Source of the DNA: Thermoplasmata archaeon
GTDB lineage: Archaea; Thermoplasmatota; Thermoplasmata; Thermoplasmatales; Thermoplasmataceae
DNA: 64,000 bases
NCBI GenBank assembly: GCA_021810045.1
Contig: JAJZJR010000002.1
Coordinates: 114,530 to 178,529 of the forward strand
Reading direction: 5' to 3'
Program-made: the position numbers and the translations under genes
Shown here: piece by piece, positions 43,942 to 51,912 of the stretch
How the letters are laid out: the number at the start of each line of letters is the position of its first letter
How positions within the stretch are numbered: the first letter of the stretch is position 1
Notes under the pieces: generated by a model
Seen by the model: the letters and a program-made list of their open reading frames with translations, nothing else
Databases searched by the model: none
Told to the model about the DNA's origin: nothing

Positions 43942-44330
43942 TTATGTTACAACCTCACTCTTTATGGCCCGCTTCTAAGGATTGCTGCACCAGGATTTTG
44001 TAGAGTTGAATATAGCTGTATCCGGCTAATTACACTATTTCCTCTTTTTGGCTTTCCAATATAGCCTGAATTATAACCCACAACCAATACGTGTGCTATA
44101 TTTCACCTCGGATGAAGTTCATTTCAGGCAGGAAATGCCCTGAAGTGACCTTTAACCCATATTTCATCTGCCTGACATAGGGCTGGCAGAATAACCCTGT
44201 GATTCCTTATATCTGTGGGAATAAGAAATGCCTGAAAGGATAAAATTAGCAATTTCTCCTGATGGAGTTGAAAAATCTCCAGGAGATGCTTGAGATTTTC
44301 CCTGCATCGTTGCAATAACTTTCAGAAACA
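43942..44330. other. Intergenic region between two ABC exporter operons
   Basis: About 390 bases without a convincing gene. It contains the promoter region of the first exporter operon (near 43942-43990) and, at 44255-44286, a hairpin-forming repeat listed separately. A short minus-strand frame (44124-44315) has no protein-like composition and is ignored. Confidence 0.4.
44255..44286 (-). terminator. Hairpin downstream of the second exporter operon
   Basis: TCTCCTG (44255-44261) and CAGGAGA (44280-44286) form a 7-bp stem, extended inside by a GAG/CTC pair. It lies 45 bases after the permease stop on the minus strand. It could be an RNA-end signal, but no strong T-tract follows, so it may instead be a regulatory or chance structure. 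Confidence 0.3.
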
Positions 44331-45068
44331 TCATTTCCATTCACTGAGGATTTTATCCCTGCCAAAACTGTTCCTGCTGACAAAATACATGACCACTGCA
44401 ATTACAATGAGAGCCAGGGAAATATACAGAATGTTTGTTGTATCCTCAAGTTTAACTATCCCGGCCTCTCCCATCACATAAAGAGCCAGAAATGGCACCA
44501 AGGTTATTCCTCCACCCTGGTAAGCACTCACGACATTATTCACCTTGGAAGATACGAAAATGCTGAGGGTTATTGCATAAGTCATGGCTGCAGGAACTGC
44601 CACCAGTAGAAGGATTACAAAACTGGTATTGGGAAAGAAATAGTAACCAAAATATTTCCCGGTAACCACATCTATAAGTATCATGTATAAAATTGCACCA
44701 AGATAGGTTGAAAGGATTGAGGGAATGAAAGTCCCTATGTACTTACCCATGAGAATTTCCCCCTCTGAAGTGGGAGTGGACAACAGTGGTTCCATGCTTT
44801 TTTCCAGCTTTTCTCCGACGATGCCATACGAAGAGATGTATAGAGGGATCACTGCAGCCAATATAATAAACAAAAAGCCGAAGGCACTTATGAGATCCGT
44901 CTCTACTCCCGGTACAAATCCCTTTCGGCCTATAACGGTGTTAATAAGTACCGGAAGAGCAATCCCGAAAGCAAGTGAAGGAACGAGAAGCAGAGCCAGA
45001 AGCAGTTTCCTTTTCCGTATTATTTTCATGTCTTTCTTTGCTATCAACCAGGATTTCCAAAATCTCAC
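44331..45068 (-). CDS. ABC-2 type permease (NatB-like)
   Basis: A 245-residue membrane protein with six helices. It opens with KSWLIAKKDMKIIRKRKLLLALLLVPSLAFGIALPV, then a conserved cytoplasmic EKLEKSMEPLLSTPTSEGEILMGKYIGTFIP, which is typical of NatB and related ABC-2 exporters (sodium or antibiotic efflux). The large extracellular loop of NatB is reduced. It starts 4 bases after the ATPase gene ends, so the two form a unit. Confidence 0.88.
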   Translation of the reverse strand: MRFWKSWLIAKKDMKIIRKRKLLLALLLVPSLAFGIALPVLINTVIGRKGFVPGVETDLISAFGFLFIILAAVIPLYISSYGIVGEKLEKSMEPLLSTPTSEGEILMGKYIGTFIPSILSTYLGAILYMILIDVVTGKYFGYYFFPNTSFVILLLVAVPAAMTYAITLSIFVSSKVNNVVSAYQGGGITLVPFLALYVMGEAGIVKLEDTTNILYISLALIVIAVVMYFVSRNSFGRDKILSEWK

Positions 45069-45072
45069 ATAA

Positions 45073-45993
45073 TCACTCCTTCACGAGCTTCAGGTAAACT
45101 TCTTCGAGGCTGGCACTGGTCTCCTTTACAGACTTAATCTTCCCACCAGCCCCCACAATAGCATTTACAATCTCTGGTGTCTCTTTATCCGGATCTGACA
45201 TTTCAACAGATAAAGTGTTGTCCAGTGCGTGAACTTCACGCGGCATTCTTGCCCTGACAGCATCCATTATCCTACTGTTCAGTTCTTCCAGCACAAAAGT
45301 GGTTCTCCTGCCCCCTATAGCAGCTTCAAGATTTTCAGGGGTGTCAACAGCAATCATCCTTGTATTGAGCACACCAATTCTATCGCAAATTCTCTGTGCC
45401 TCATCTAGATTATGCGTATTGAGGAAAATTGTCCTGTTTTCCTTTTTCAAATCGAGAATTGTGTCTCTGATAACTTTGGATGCTTCCGGGTCCAGGTTGG
45501 CAGTTGGTTCATCCATGAAAAGGATTTCGGGCTCATGAACGAGGGCCCTCACAACTGCCACTTTCTGTTTCATTCCTTTTGAAAACGAAGCCACAGGTGC
45601 GTCTTTCCGTTCCCACAGGTCAAGCATCTTCATGTATTTCTCAATGTTTTCATGCAATTTTAACTCAGGAAATTCATACATCCTGCCAAAAAACTCCAGA
45701 TTTTCATATGCACTAAGTGATTCATACAGGCCAACATTATCATGCACTATCCCAATCATTTTCCTTATCTTCATTACATCTTCTTTTTCGGAAATATCGA
45801 AGCCGCCAACCGATGCATTTCCCTCTGTCTTTGATATGAGACAGCAAAGCATCCTTACTGTCGTTGTCTTGCCTGCACCGTTAGGTCCGAGCAGTCCAAA
45901 AACCTCACCTTTTTGGACTTGAAACGAAAGATGATCTACTGCAGTTGCATTGCCGAATCTCTTTGTTAATCCATCGGCTTTGATCATTACCAT
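45073..45993 (-). CDS. ABC transporter ATPase (NatA-like)
   Basis: A 306-residue ATPase. Walker A is LGPNGAGKTTTVRMLCC, the signature region FSKGMKQKVAVVRALVHEP (a K-for-G variant common in NatA-like proteins), Walker B ILFMDEPTANLDPEA, and the switch His in LNTHNLDEAQRICD. A C-terminal domain of about 80 residues follows. It drives the permease encoded next to it. Confidence 0.92.
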   Translation of the reverse strand: MVMIKADGLTKRFGNATAVDHLSFQVQKGEVFGLLGPNGAGKTTTVRMLCCLISKTEGNASVGGFDISEKEDVMKIRKMIGIVHDNVGLYESLSAYENLEFFGRMYEFPELKLHENIEKYMKMLDLWERKDAPVASFSKGMKQKVAVVRALVHEPEILFMDEPTANLDPEASKVIRDTILDLKKENRTIFLNTHNLDEAQRICDRIGVLNTRMIAVDTPENLEAAIGGRRTTFVLEELNSRIMDAVRARMPREVHALDNTLSVEMSDPDKETPEIVNAIVGAGGKIKSVKETSASLEEVYLKLVKE

Positions 45994-46231
45994 GAATTGT
46001 TCACTTCTTCTGATTTATAATCTGGTACAGAATAGATGTTTTGATGAGACTGAAAATCATTTATGACATCTTCTACATCTTATTCATTGTTTTACAAAAT
46101 ACAAAAATCCACTTGAAAGCCATAATGCAGATTCACTGAAAAAACATAAGATGCGTGACGTGTATTCAGACCATTAATACTTAATGAGAATAGATTTCTT
46201 CTCCTTATTTCTTTCTGCAGTGTGGTAAGAA

Positions 46232-46930
46232 ATGGAACAAGGTAGTTTTCCGTTGATTGGAGAAAAATTTCCTGAGATAAAAGTGGAAACGACTCATGGA
46301 ATGATAGACCTGCCAGCCAGCTACAAAGGGAAATGGTTTATGCTCTTCAGCCACCCTGGAGATTTCACCCCCGTATGCACAACCGAGTTTTTTTCTTTTG
46401 CCAAGAGAATAGAGGATTTCAGGAAGCTTAACACTGAACTGATAGGGCTTTCAGTGGACAGTACCATAAGCCATATAGAGTGGGTGAACTGGATAGAGGA
46501 GAACCTGAAAATGAAAATACCGTTCCCTGTCATTGGTGATCCAATGGGGCGTGTTGCCACAAGAATGGGCATGCTTCATCCCCAGTCCTCTGCTGCAACC
46601 GTCAGAGCAGTTTTCATTGTTGATCCGAACTCCGTGGTCAGGCTCATTATGTATTATCCTCTTGAAATCGGGAGAAATGTCAATGAACTCCTAAGAGCGA
46701 TAAAAGCACTGCAGATGACCGATAAGTACAAGGCCGCAATGCCTGCAAACTGGCCTGCCAATGAGATCATGGGTGACAAGGTTATCAACCCTCCCCCAAA
46801 AACCGTTGAGAGTTCAAAGGAAAGGCTGAAAGAATTCAAGGGGTATTCATGGTGGCTGACCCATAAGGAAATTCCGGAAAATGAAGTGAAGGAAGCAAAG
46901 GAAATTTCCAAGGTCGGAAAAACAGACTGA
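46232..46930 (+). CDS. 1-Cys peroxiredoxin, second paralogue
   Basis: A 232-residue peroxidase of the Prx6 type. The peroxidatic Cys49 is in [13 protein letters not shown] and is the only cysteine. [12 protein letters not shown] and [21 protein letters not shown] match the paralogue at 752-1366. It carries a longer C-terminal tail with [13 protein letters not shown]. The gene stands alone; its upstream gap (45994-46231) is shared with the exporter ATPase promoter. The two peroxiredoxins may differ in regulation or substrate. Confidence 0.94.
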   Translation: MEQGSFPLIGEKFPEIKVETTHGMIDLPASYKGKWFMLFSHPGDFTPVCTTEFFSFAKRIEDFRKLNTELIGLSVDSTISHIEWVNWIEENLKMKIPFPVIGDPMGRVATRMGMLHPQSSAATVRAVFIVDPNSVVRLIMYYPLEIGRNVNELLRAIKALQMTDKYKAAMPANWPANEIMGDKVINPPPKTVESSKERLKEFKGYSWWLTHKEIPENEVKEAKEISKVGKTD

Positions 46931-47112
46931 ATTTCACCAAATGGAACCTGCAGAGTGTCCGCAATTCCATTCCCATAATTTTACTGCCATTAACGCCTCA
47001 TGGATATCATTAACAATCTGCAGGAAGAATGAGGGCTATGTCCATCGGTCCTGACATAGGCTTTTTTTATCGTCAAATTAGAATTTCCGGTAATTTGTTC
47101 TTGCGGGAAAAT
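46931..47112. other. Intergenic stretch right of the peroxiredoxin
   Basis: No gene is seen in this first part of a 658-base gap (46931-47588). The remainder holds a possible 47-residue membrane protein (minus strand) and the left copy of the tRNA-Leu-associated repeat. Confidence 0.4.
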
Positions 47113-47256
47113 TCATCGGCTCAGAAGACCATAAAGAAATATGAACGTTCCAACGGCCAAGGGTATGAAGAAATTCGGGTGGAACCCACGGATATAAAAC
47201 AGGATTGCACTTAGCGCCCAGAATATTATCCCCATTAACATGAACCGGAATTTCAT
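47113..47256 (-). CDS. Possible very small membrane protein (47 aa)
   Basis: An ATG-started frame of 47 residues with a two-helix hydrophobic pattern: LMGIIFWALSAILFYI, a short turn (RGFHPN), then FFIPLAVGTFIFLYGLL, preceded by basic residues (KFRF). That hairpin layout with a basic end is unlikely from random sequence, and the codons are ordinary for this genome. I see no clear promoter. It lies beside the repeat that carries a tRNA fragment. Function unknown. Confidence 0.45.
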   Translation of the reverse strand: MKFRFMLMGIIFWALSAILFYIRGFHPNFFIPLAVGTFIFLYGLLSR

Positions 47257-47404
47257 ATTTCTACTACTTTGAATGTTTCAGCAAACAGATCCGGAAGTCT
47301 CACTGTTCCGGGGACCAGGATGTGATGCCAATTTATGAAGTGTGAGTTTCTATAAACTATTTTTCATGCAGGTTTAAACGAAGTCGTTCAGTACCATCTT
47401 TCAG

Positions 47405-47523
47405 CATTCAATTCTCAAGACAGGACACTTTCCTCTCAATCATCCAATTTCAGCACTTTTAATATATTCCCGGAGCAAAAACCGATTAATTGCTAGGGTA
47501 ACGAAGCCTGGCCAACTGTGCAG
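47405..47523 (+). repeat. Direct repeat, left copy (tRNA-Leu promoter and 5' half)
   Basis: This 119-base stretch matches 49363-49481 without gaps at roughly 85 percent by eye. The shared blocks include CTCAAGACAGGACACTTTCC, AATTTCAGCACTTTTAATAT and GCCTGGCCAACTGTGCAG. It contains the TATA region and first 32 bases of the tRNA-Leu gene, then diverges. The two copies flank vapC, vapB and a VOC gene. Confidence 0.85.
47492..47523 (+). pseudogene. 5' fragment of a tRNA-Leu gene
   Basis: These 32 bases equal the acceptor 5' strand and D-arm of the intact tRNA-Leu at 49450 with two changes (GCTAGGG for GCGAGGG, and a G for A in the D-stem). The sequence departs right before the anticodon stem, and no anticodon loop or T-arm follows. 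It cannot make a tRNA. Confidence 0.85.
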
Positions 47524-47588
47524 TAACTAATATGCAACATAACAAATGAGAATTATGATTTTATAGAAGGCTTATTGATATGAATGCT

Positions 47589-47993
47589 TTAGAGATCCAC
47601 CCATCTCCTCTTTATTCCCGGAACTTTGTCAAAATCGTTGTCTTCGCTGAGCAGTTCGGCAACAGCTGCCCGCTTCATGGAAGAGGCTATTAATGCGTCA
47701 CTGGGTTTTGAGCAGTAATTTATCAATTCCTTCATCACATGATAATCATTTTCCTCAAGTGGTAGGATGGAAGTAAACGGGATTATCATAGAATCGATAA
47801 ACTCCAGAGTCACTTCAACCGGAATGGAATATTTCTTCTTTGAAACGTAAACTAACTCGTCAAGAACAATAATGTTTGTGAAGGTTCTGTTATTGGAAAG
47901 TTCATCTTCGTAATGCCCTATGAACCTGTCTAAGAATTTGCCTGGTGTATTCATGTATATGAAAAAGTTTGTGTCGATAAACACTCCGGTCAA
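47589..47993 (-). CDS. vapC: VapC-type toxin, PIN-domain ribonuclease
   Basis: A 134-residue PIN-domain protein. The acidic metal-binding residues are Asp7 (VFIDTNFFIY), Glu46 (IVLDELVYV), Asp99 (KPSDALIASS) and Asp118/120 (SEDNDFD). VapC toxins cut RNA, often tRNA, and are held inactive by VapB. The start is TTG 47993, supported by GGAGG seven bases upstream inside vapB; vapB's stop overlaps it (translational coupling). Confidence 0.92.
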   Translation of the reverse strand: MTGVFIDTNFFIYMNTPGKFLDRFIGHYEDELSNNRTFTNIIVLDELVYVSKKKYSIPVEVTLEFIDSMIIPFTSILPLEENDYHVMKELINYCSKPSDALIASSMKRAAVAELLSEDNDFDKVPGIKRRWVDL

Positions 47994-48250
47994 AATTCAT
48001 CCTCCAACGAGTATTCTTTTGCTTCACCCGGTAATGGAGCCTTGGCATCTTTCAACGAGAGTACAGCTTCTTTGTGCTTCTTAGCGATCTTCTCAAATAG
48101 AGCCTTATCGAATTTTTTAGAAGGTTTAAGTGTAATACCATCGTTTACACTCACTGTCAGAACATCCCCTTCTTCAATCCCAACCGCATCCCTCAGCGCC
48201 TTAGGAAGAATCACGTACCCTTTTTTCCCGACTTTTAATTTTAGCGACAA
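47990..48250 (-). CDS. vapB: VapB-type antitoxin, AbrB/SpoVT domain
   Basis: An 86-residue antitoxin. The swapped-hairpin AbrB DNA-binding domain is residues 1-45 (KVGKKGYVILPKALRDAVGIEEGDVLTVSV). The helical C-terminus (about 50-86), rich in acidic residues, would wrap VapC. It starts at TTG 48250, preceded by GAGGTG at normal spacing. A palindrome just upstream is the probable autoregulatory site. Confidence 0.93.
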   Translation of the reverse strand: MSLKLKVGKKGYVILPKALRDAVGIEEGDVLTVSVNDGITLKPSKKFDKALFEKIAKKHKEAVLSLKDAKAPLPGEAKEYSLEDEF

Positions 48251-48262
48251 ACTAGCCCACCT

Positions 48263-48275
48263 CTAGTAAAACTAG
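48263..48275. promoter_or_regulatory. VapBC operator candidate
   Basis: CTAGT (48263-48267) and ACTAG (48271-48275) form an inverted repeat with a 3-base spacer. A further ACTAG at 48251-48255 makes a second arm. The site overlaps the vapB ribosome-binding region and lies just downstream of a minus-strand TATA-like ATTAATAG (about 48283-48290). AbrB-type antitoxins bind such sites. Confidence 0.5.
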
Positions 48276-48663
48276 TTCAACTATTAATGGTTTTGCCCCC
48301 ACCTATCATAACAATATTCTTTCAATTGTTGTTGAACTTCTGGCTGCTTTATTTGGCCCCTCTTATGAAAGTAAGATTTTACTCAATCGATAATTAAGCC
48401 GTTATTTTTTGGGGGTGGACAAAATATTGATAAGCCCATCTTCATCTCAAGATGCTCTGGAATTACCAAATATTACAATCCTTAGGTTGAAGTGCGCTGG
48501 TTAAAGGTAAAGGGTAAAGAATTGAATTGGCTCTTCAAGGTGTCATTGTGTGATTTTTAGCAACCTTCAAGTTGTGCTGCATTCAATACTTCCGGCATAG
48601 TTGGTACCGGCAGAATTATTATATGATTCAAGGGCGTTTAATTCGATAAGTAGGAGCATAGAA
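48276..48663. other. Intergenic region between vapB and the VOC gene
   Basis: About 390 bases holding the divergent promoters. On the plus strand CGTTTAATTCG (about 48633-48643) is a TATA-like element and TAGGAGC (about 48650-48656) a ribosome site for the VOC gene. No other gene or repeat is visible. Confidence 0.4.
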
Positions 48664-49056
48664 ATGGATGGGATAGGGCACATTACAATACTGGTCAGAG
48701 ATTATGATGAAGCTTTGGACTTTTACACTAGAAAGCTTGGATTCCATAAAATCAGAGACGATAAGTTTGGGGAAAACTTTCGCTGGGTTTCAGTTGCACC
48801 TAAAGAGGACTGCGAAACATTACTTGTGTTTGTGAAGGCTGATACCACCGAGAAGATAAAGGCAATTGGTAAACAGTCTCCAGATCATGTCCTGATTACA
48901 GTTGACACCAGCGACATCGACAACGACTATAGTGAAATGAAGAAACGTGGCGTTAAGTTTCGTGGTGAACCAGAGAGCGTTATGTGGGGAAAGGAAGTAG
49001 TTTTCGAAGACCTGTATGGAAACCTGTTTGATCTGGTGCAACGGAACAACCTTTGA
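48664..49056 (+). CDS. Glyoxalase/VOC superfamily protein
   Basis: A 130-residue protein of two beta-alpha-beta-beta-beta modules. It starts MDGIGHITILVRDYDEALDFYTRKLGF, with the first metal-ligand position (His6), and ends VVFEDLYGNLFDLVQ, where a Glu or Asp ligand usually sits. Members include glyoxalase I, resistance proteins and dioxygenases; substrate unknown. ATG 48664 is chosen because a TAGGAG site precedes it; a GTG-like start 21 codons upstream adds unrelated sequence. It lies inside the tRNA-repeat-flanked segment. Confidence 0.85.
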   Translation: MDGIGHITILVRDYDEALDFYTRKLGFHKIRDDKFGENFRWVSVAPKEDCETLLVFVKADTTEKIKAIGKQSPDHVLITVDTSDIDNDYSEMKKRGVKFRGEPESVMWGKEVVFEDLYGNLFDLVQRNNL

Positions 49057-49362
49057 TTCTATTAAAAAACTTAGACATTGCCCCAGAATTCTGACAATCT
49101 GCAGGTCCAACTCGATGAGATCTGGCCCAAAGTTGAATCAATCCTTTTTGCATCATACCTTATATCTACCTATTCATCAGCACTAAATGGGATTTTTTTG
49201 TTGGTATAAATAATAATCCGCAATCGAAATCTAATCCTTTATTTGCAGGATTTGGAAAAAATTATGAAGTTTAAATACACATTACCTTCCTGAACTTAAA
49301 TGAAATCATTAAAAATTATAAACAGGAAACTATCAAAGCTGATTTAACCCTGTATCCTCCCA
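49057..49362. other. A/T-rich intergenic region, nothing recognised
   Basis: About 300 bases between the VOC gene and the right repeat. T-rich stretches after the VOC stop could end transcription. No coding frame or RNA gene is seen. Confidence 0.4.
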
Positions 49363-49481
49363 CATTTAATTCTCAAGACAGGACACTTTCCCTTTATTTA
49401 ACGAATTTCAGCACTTTTAATATATTGCCGAGTTATAAACCGATACATTGCGAGGGTAACAAAGCCTGGCCAACTGTGCAG
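49363..49481 (+). repeat. Direct repeat, right copy (contains tRNA-Leu promoter and 5' half)
   Basis: Partner of 47405-47523. This copy runs straight into the complete tRNA-Leu gene, so it is the functional original or the retained copy. Shared upstream sequence includes TTTTAATATATT about 40 bases before the tRNA, probably its TATA box. Confidence 0.85.
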
Positions 49482-49534
49482 GACTTAAGATTCTGTCTCG
49501 TAGGAGTTCGTGGGTTCGAATCCCATCCCTCGCA
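49450..49534 (+). tRNA. tRNA-Leu (anticodon TAA)
   Basis: The 85-base gene folds as a class II tRNA. The acceptor stem GCGAGGG pairs with CCCTCGC, with discriminator A (49534). The D-loop contains AGCCTGGCC. Anticodon stem CAGGA/TTCTG encloses CTTAAGA, giving anticodon TAA. There is a long variable arm, and the T-arm is GTGGGTTCGAATCCCAT. No CCA is encoded and no intron is seen. Its 5' half is duplicated at 47492. Confidence 0.95.
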
Positions 49535-49733
49535 TACAATACATTTTTCAAAAATGGAGAAACCCCTTTACATCGGTTATTACAGGTTCGAATCATAAAG
49601 TGGAAAAGAGTGTATAACTCAAAACATTTTTCCAATTCAAAGTAATTAGCCAACCCTCTGAAATAGCTATTTTTCGCATAATAGCTAAGTCATCACGGTT
49701 AAAAGACCTACATCAATTTATAAATGTGATCTT

Positions 49734-50153
49734 ATGCCTAAAAAGGGTATCAGCTTCATTATGTTTTCAGGAACTGCGGACAAATTTATTCCGCTTGGTG
49801 TCCTGACTCAGTCTGCTGTTAATCTGGAGATGCCTGTCTCTATTTTTGTTACTGGATGGGCCATTACGGCATTCACTAAAGGCGGAAAAGAGAAAGTAAA
49901 CAGAATGCCAAAAGAATTTGAGGACATGGCCCCGATGCTGGTACAGGGACTGAAAGATATAAAGGCCCCATCCTGGTATGAAATGCTCAAGGAAGCAAAG
50001 GAAATTGGCGACGTCAAGGTGTATTTGTGTTCAATGATGTCCCAGGCTTTGAAGATTGACACGAAAAATGGGCTTGATCCAATTGTAGATGACGTGGTTG
50101 GGGCCGCGGCTTTCCTTCAGATGTCAGAAGGGAATGACAAGGTCATGATTTGA
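49734..50153 (+). CDS. DsrE-family sulfur carrier protein
   Basis: A 139-residue DsrE-fold protein. It starts with the beta strand GISFIMFSGTADKF, then LEMPVSIFVTGWAI. The single Cys99 in DVKVYLCSMMSQAL is at the usual sulfur-carrying place. DsrE3-type proteins take sulfane sulfur and pass it on to TusA. The gene is first in a module with TusA and SQR; its stop lies 8 bases before the TusA start codon. Confidence 0.88.
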   Translation: MPKKGISFIMFSGTADKFIPLGVLTQSAVNLEMPVSIFVTGWAITAFTKGGKEKVNRMPKEFEDMAPMLVQGLKDIKAPSWYEMLKEAKEIGDVKVYLCSMMSQALKIDTKNGLDPIVDDVVGAAAFLQMSEGNDKVMI

Positions 50154-50161
50154 GGAAGAAC

Positions 50162-50398
50162 ATGACAAAAACTGTAGTGGATAGCAGAGGAACAGCCTGT
50201 CCTGGCCCGATTACCGATCTAATAAGGGCGTACAGAAAATCAGCAAATGGAGATATAATTGAACTTCTCGCCACGGACCCAGGAGTGAGGGCTGATTCCA
50301 AGGCCTGGTGTGAAAGGACAAACAACGAACTCATTAGCTTGGAGGAAAAAAACGGAGTATTTACTGTAGAGATAAGAATAAGTGGAAAAAAAGGGTAA
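50162..50398 (+). CDS. tusA: TusA/SirA-like sulfur carrier
   Basis: A 78-residue protein with the characteristic CPGP motif (Cys13, in GTACPGPITDLIRA), whose cysteine carries a persulfide. The remaining form (DIIELLATDPGVRADSKAWCERTNNELISLE) is normal for TusA-like proteins. I choose ATG 50162, six bases after a GAGG site inside the end of the DsrE gene; TTG 50150 is the alternative. It links DsrE to downstream sulfur oxidation enzymes. Confidence 0.93.
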   Translation: MTKTVVDSRGTACPGPITDLIRAYRKSANGDIIELLATDPGVRADSKAWCERTNNELISLEEKNGVFTVEIRISGKKG

Positions 50399-50431
50399 TT
50401 GGAATTTATTTTATGATAGATGGTGAATGAA

Positions 50432-51673
50432 ATGAAAAGTATCGCGGTTGTGGGAGGAGGAGCAGGTGGGTTGATTTTTGCCAATACAATGGCAAAAGAA
50501 ATGTCTGATGATATCAGATCCGGAAGGCTCAAAATCAGGATCTTTGATGGATCAGTACATCATGAGTTTCAGCCAGGGTACCTCTCAGTTGCCTTTAAGG
50601 GAAAGAATCCAGCAACTATGAGAAAATACCTTTCAGAACTTGTTCTTCCAGACGTTGAACTGATCCCAGAGAATTGCTCCAGGGTAGACATTGACAACAA
50701 ATACGTTGTAACGGAGAAGACCGGTAAGAAGTTTGGATTTGATGAGGTGATCATAGCCACCGGTTCCAGACCGGACTACAGCCAGATACCTGGCCTGTCC
50801 CAGGCAAACCACGATTTCCATACAAGTGCCAGTGCTTCGGCAGAACTATTCAAAAGACTGGAAAAGATAAGATGGGGCAGAATTGTTACAGGCATAGCAG
50901 GATTACCATACAAATGTCCTCCCTCCCCAAATGAAAGTGCATTCCTTCTGGAAGAATATTTCGTGAGGAAAAAGTTAAGAAAAGATGTTAAAATAACTTT
51001 CATCACACCGTTCCTAAGGAGTTATTCCAATGAAACTGTGAACAGTGTCATTGAACCCATGTTGAAAGAACGTAACATTGAGATTATTACGGGTTTCAAT
51101 CTGGAGAGTGTGGACCCGGAGAAGGAGCTTCTCACATCTATGGAAGGAGAGTCTGTTCCTTATGACACTCTCCTGCTGGTGCCACCGCATTCTGGTGCCC
51201 CTATTTTCAAAGGTGTGGAATATGCTGATGAAGATGGATGGATCAAGACTGATAAATATGATCTCCATGTGGCAGATTATGAAAATGCCTTTGCCATAGG
51301 TGATGCGACTGATCTGCCCATATCGAAGGCAGGTGTTGAAGCCCATTTGGAAGCGGTAGTTGTTGCAAAAAATATGATATCTCAAATGCAAGGAACAGGG
51401 GAGCGATATGAATTTACAGGGAGGCTGCAGTGTTCCATGGAAACTGGATATCATCAGGCAACCTTTGTGATCGGAACATACGATAGGCCAATTGAAAGGA
51501 TACAACCATCCCTTTACAATTATTTCCAAAAGAAATTAATGGAGAGGATATACTGGGCATCACTCAAAGGCGGATATGAGTGGTTGTTTAAATGGCATTT
51601 CGGAGAAGATTATTACAGAAAGTCCGGAAAAGAGAAGCCGCCGATGCAGACACCTAAAGTCCAGAATGTATGA
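50432..51673 (+). CDS. Sulfide:quinone oxidoreductase-like flavoprotein
   Basis: A 413-residue FAD protein. The dinucleotide fold is AVVGGGAGGLIFAN at the N-terminus, and FAIGDATDLP contacts FAD. Two cysteines at the redox site are visible: Cys162 in LPYKCPPSPNE and Cys334 in LQCSMETGYHQATFV, as in SQR of acidophiles. The C-terminal amphipathic stretch (KKLMERIYWASLKGGYEWLFKWHF) can bind the membrane. It oxidises sulfide or persulfide and passes electrons to quinone. The start ATG 50432 is preceded by GGTGA; an ATG four codons earlier is possible. Confidence 0.87.
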   Translation: MKSIAVVGGGAGGLIFANTMAKEMSDDIRSGRLKIRIFDGSVHHEFQPGYLSVAFKGKNPATMRKYLSELVLPDVELIPENCSRVDIDNKYVVTEKTGKKFGFDEVIIATGSRPDYSQIPGLSQANHDFHTSASASAELFKRLEKIRWGRIVTGIAGLPYKCPPSPNESAFLLEEYFVRKKLRKDVKITFITPFLRSYSNETVNSVIEPMLKERNIEIITGFNLESVDPEKELLTSMEGESVPYDTLLLVPPHSGAPIFKGVEYADEDGWIKTDKYDLHVADYENAFAIGDATDLPISKAGVEAHLEAVVVAKNMISQMQGTGERYEFTGRLQCSMETGYHQATFVIGTYDRPIERIQPSLYNYFQKKLMERIYWASLKGGYEWLFKWHFGEDYYRKSGKEKPPMQTPKVQNV

Positions 51674-51685
51674 TCGTTAACCCAA

Positions 51686-51708
51686 TCTTCTTTTTTTATC
51701 ATTTTTTA
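51686..51708 (+). terminator. Poly-T terminator after SQR
   Basis: Two T-runs (TTCTTTTTTTATC and ATTTTTTAG) begin about 13 bases after the SQR stop. This is a typical archaeal end signal, so the downstream exporter gene probably has its own promoter. Confidence 0.5.
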
Positions 51709-51842
51709 GTACAACATATGAAGACGTTTCATGGTGTTCGATCAAACTATTTTTTCATGTGGAAACTTATATTCACGCAGCCACATAATATTTCAAAAAG
51801 ATTAGATGCCATAAAATAATTTCATTAATGGGTTGAAGCTAG

Positions 51843-51852
51843 AAAATATATT
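51843..51852 (+). promoter_or_regulatory. Probable TATA box of the TauE-like gene
   Basis: AAAATATATT is about 58 bases before a strong ribosome site AAGGAGGG (51901-51908). It would start a leadered mRNA near 51872-51880. It supports translation of the downstream gene starting close after 51908. Confidence 0.4.
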
Positions 51853-51912
51853 GACTGACACTATCAAGCTATCGGCACATTCAACTTCTAAATCCCATAA
51901 AAGGAGGGCCTG

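Noticed and set aside
47029..47214. Plus-strand frame of 61 codons in the gap right of the second peroxiredoxin
   Set aside because: No protein-like composition, and a better minus-strand membrane protein frame occupies part of the same bases.
49570..49590. AGGTTCGAATC resembling a tRNA T-arm, 36 bases after tRNA-Leu
   Set aside because: No matching acceptor or anticodon stem lies around it. It may be a remnant or chance; too short to call.
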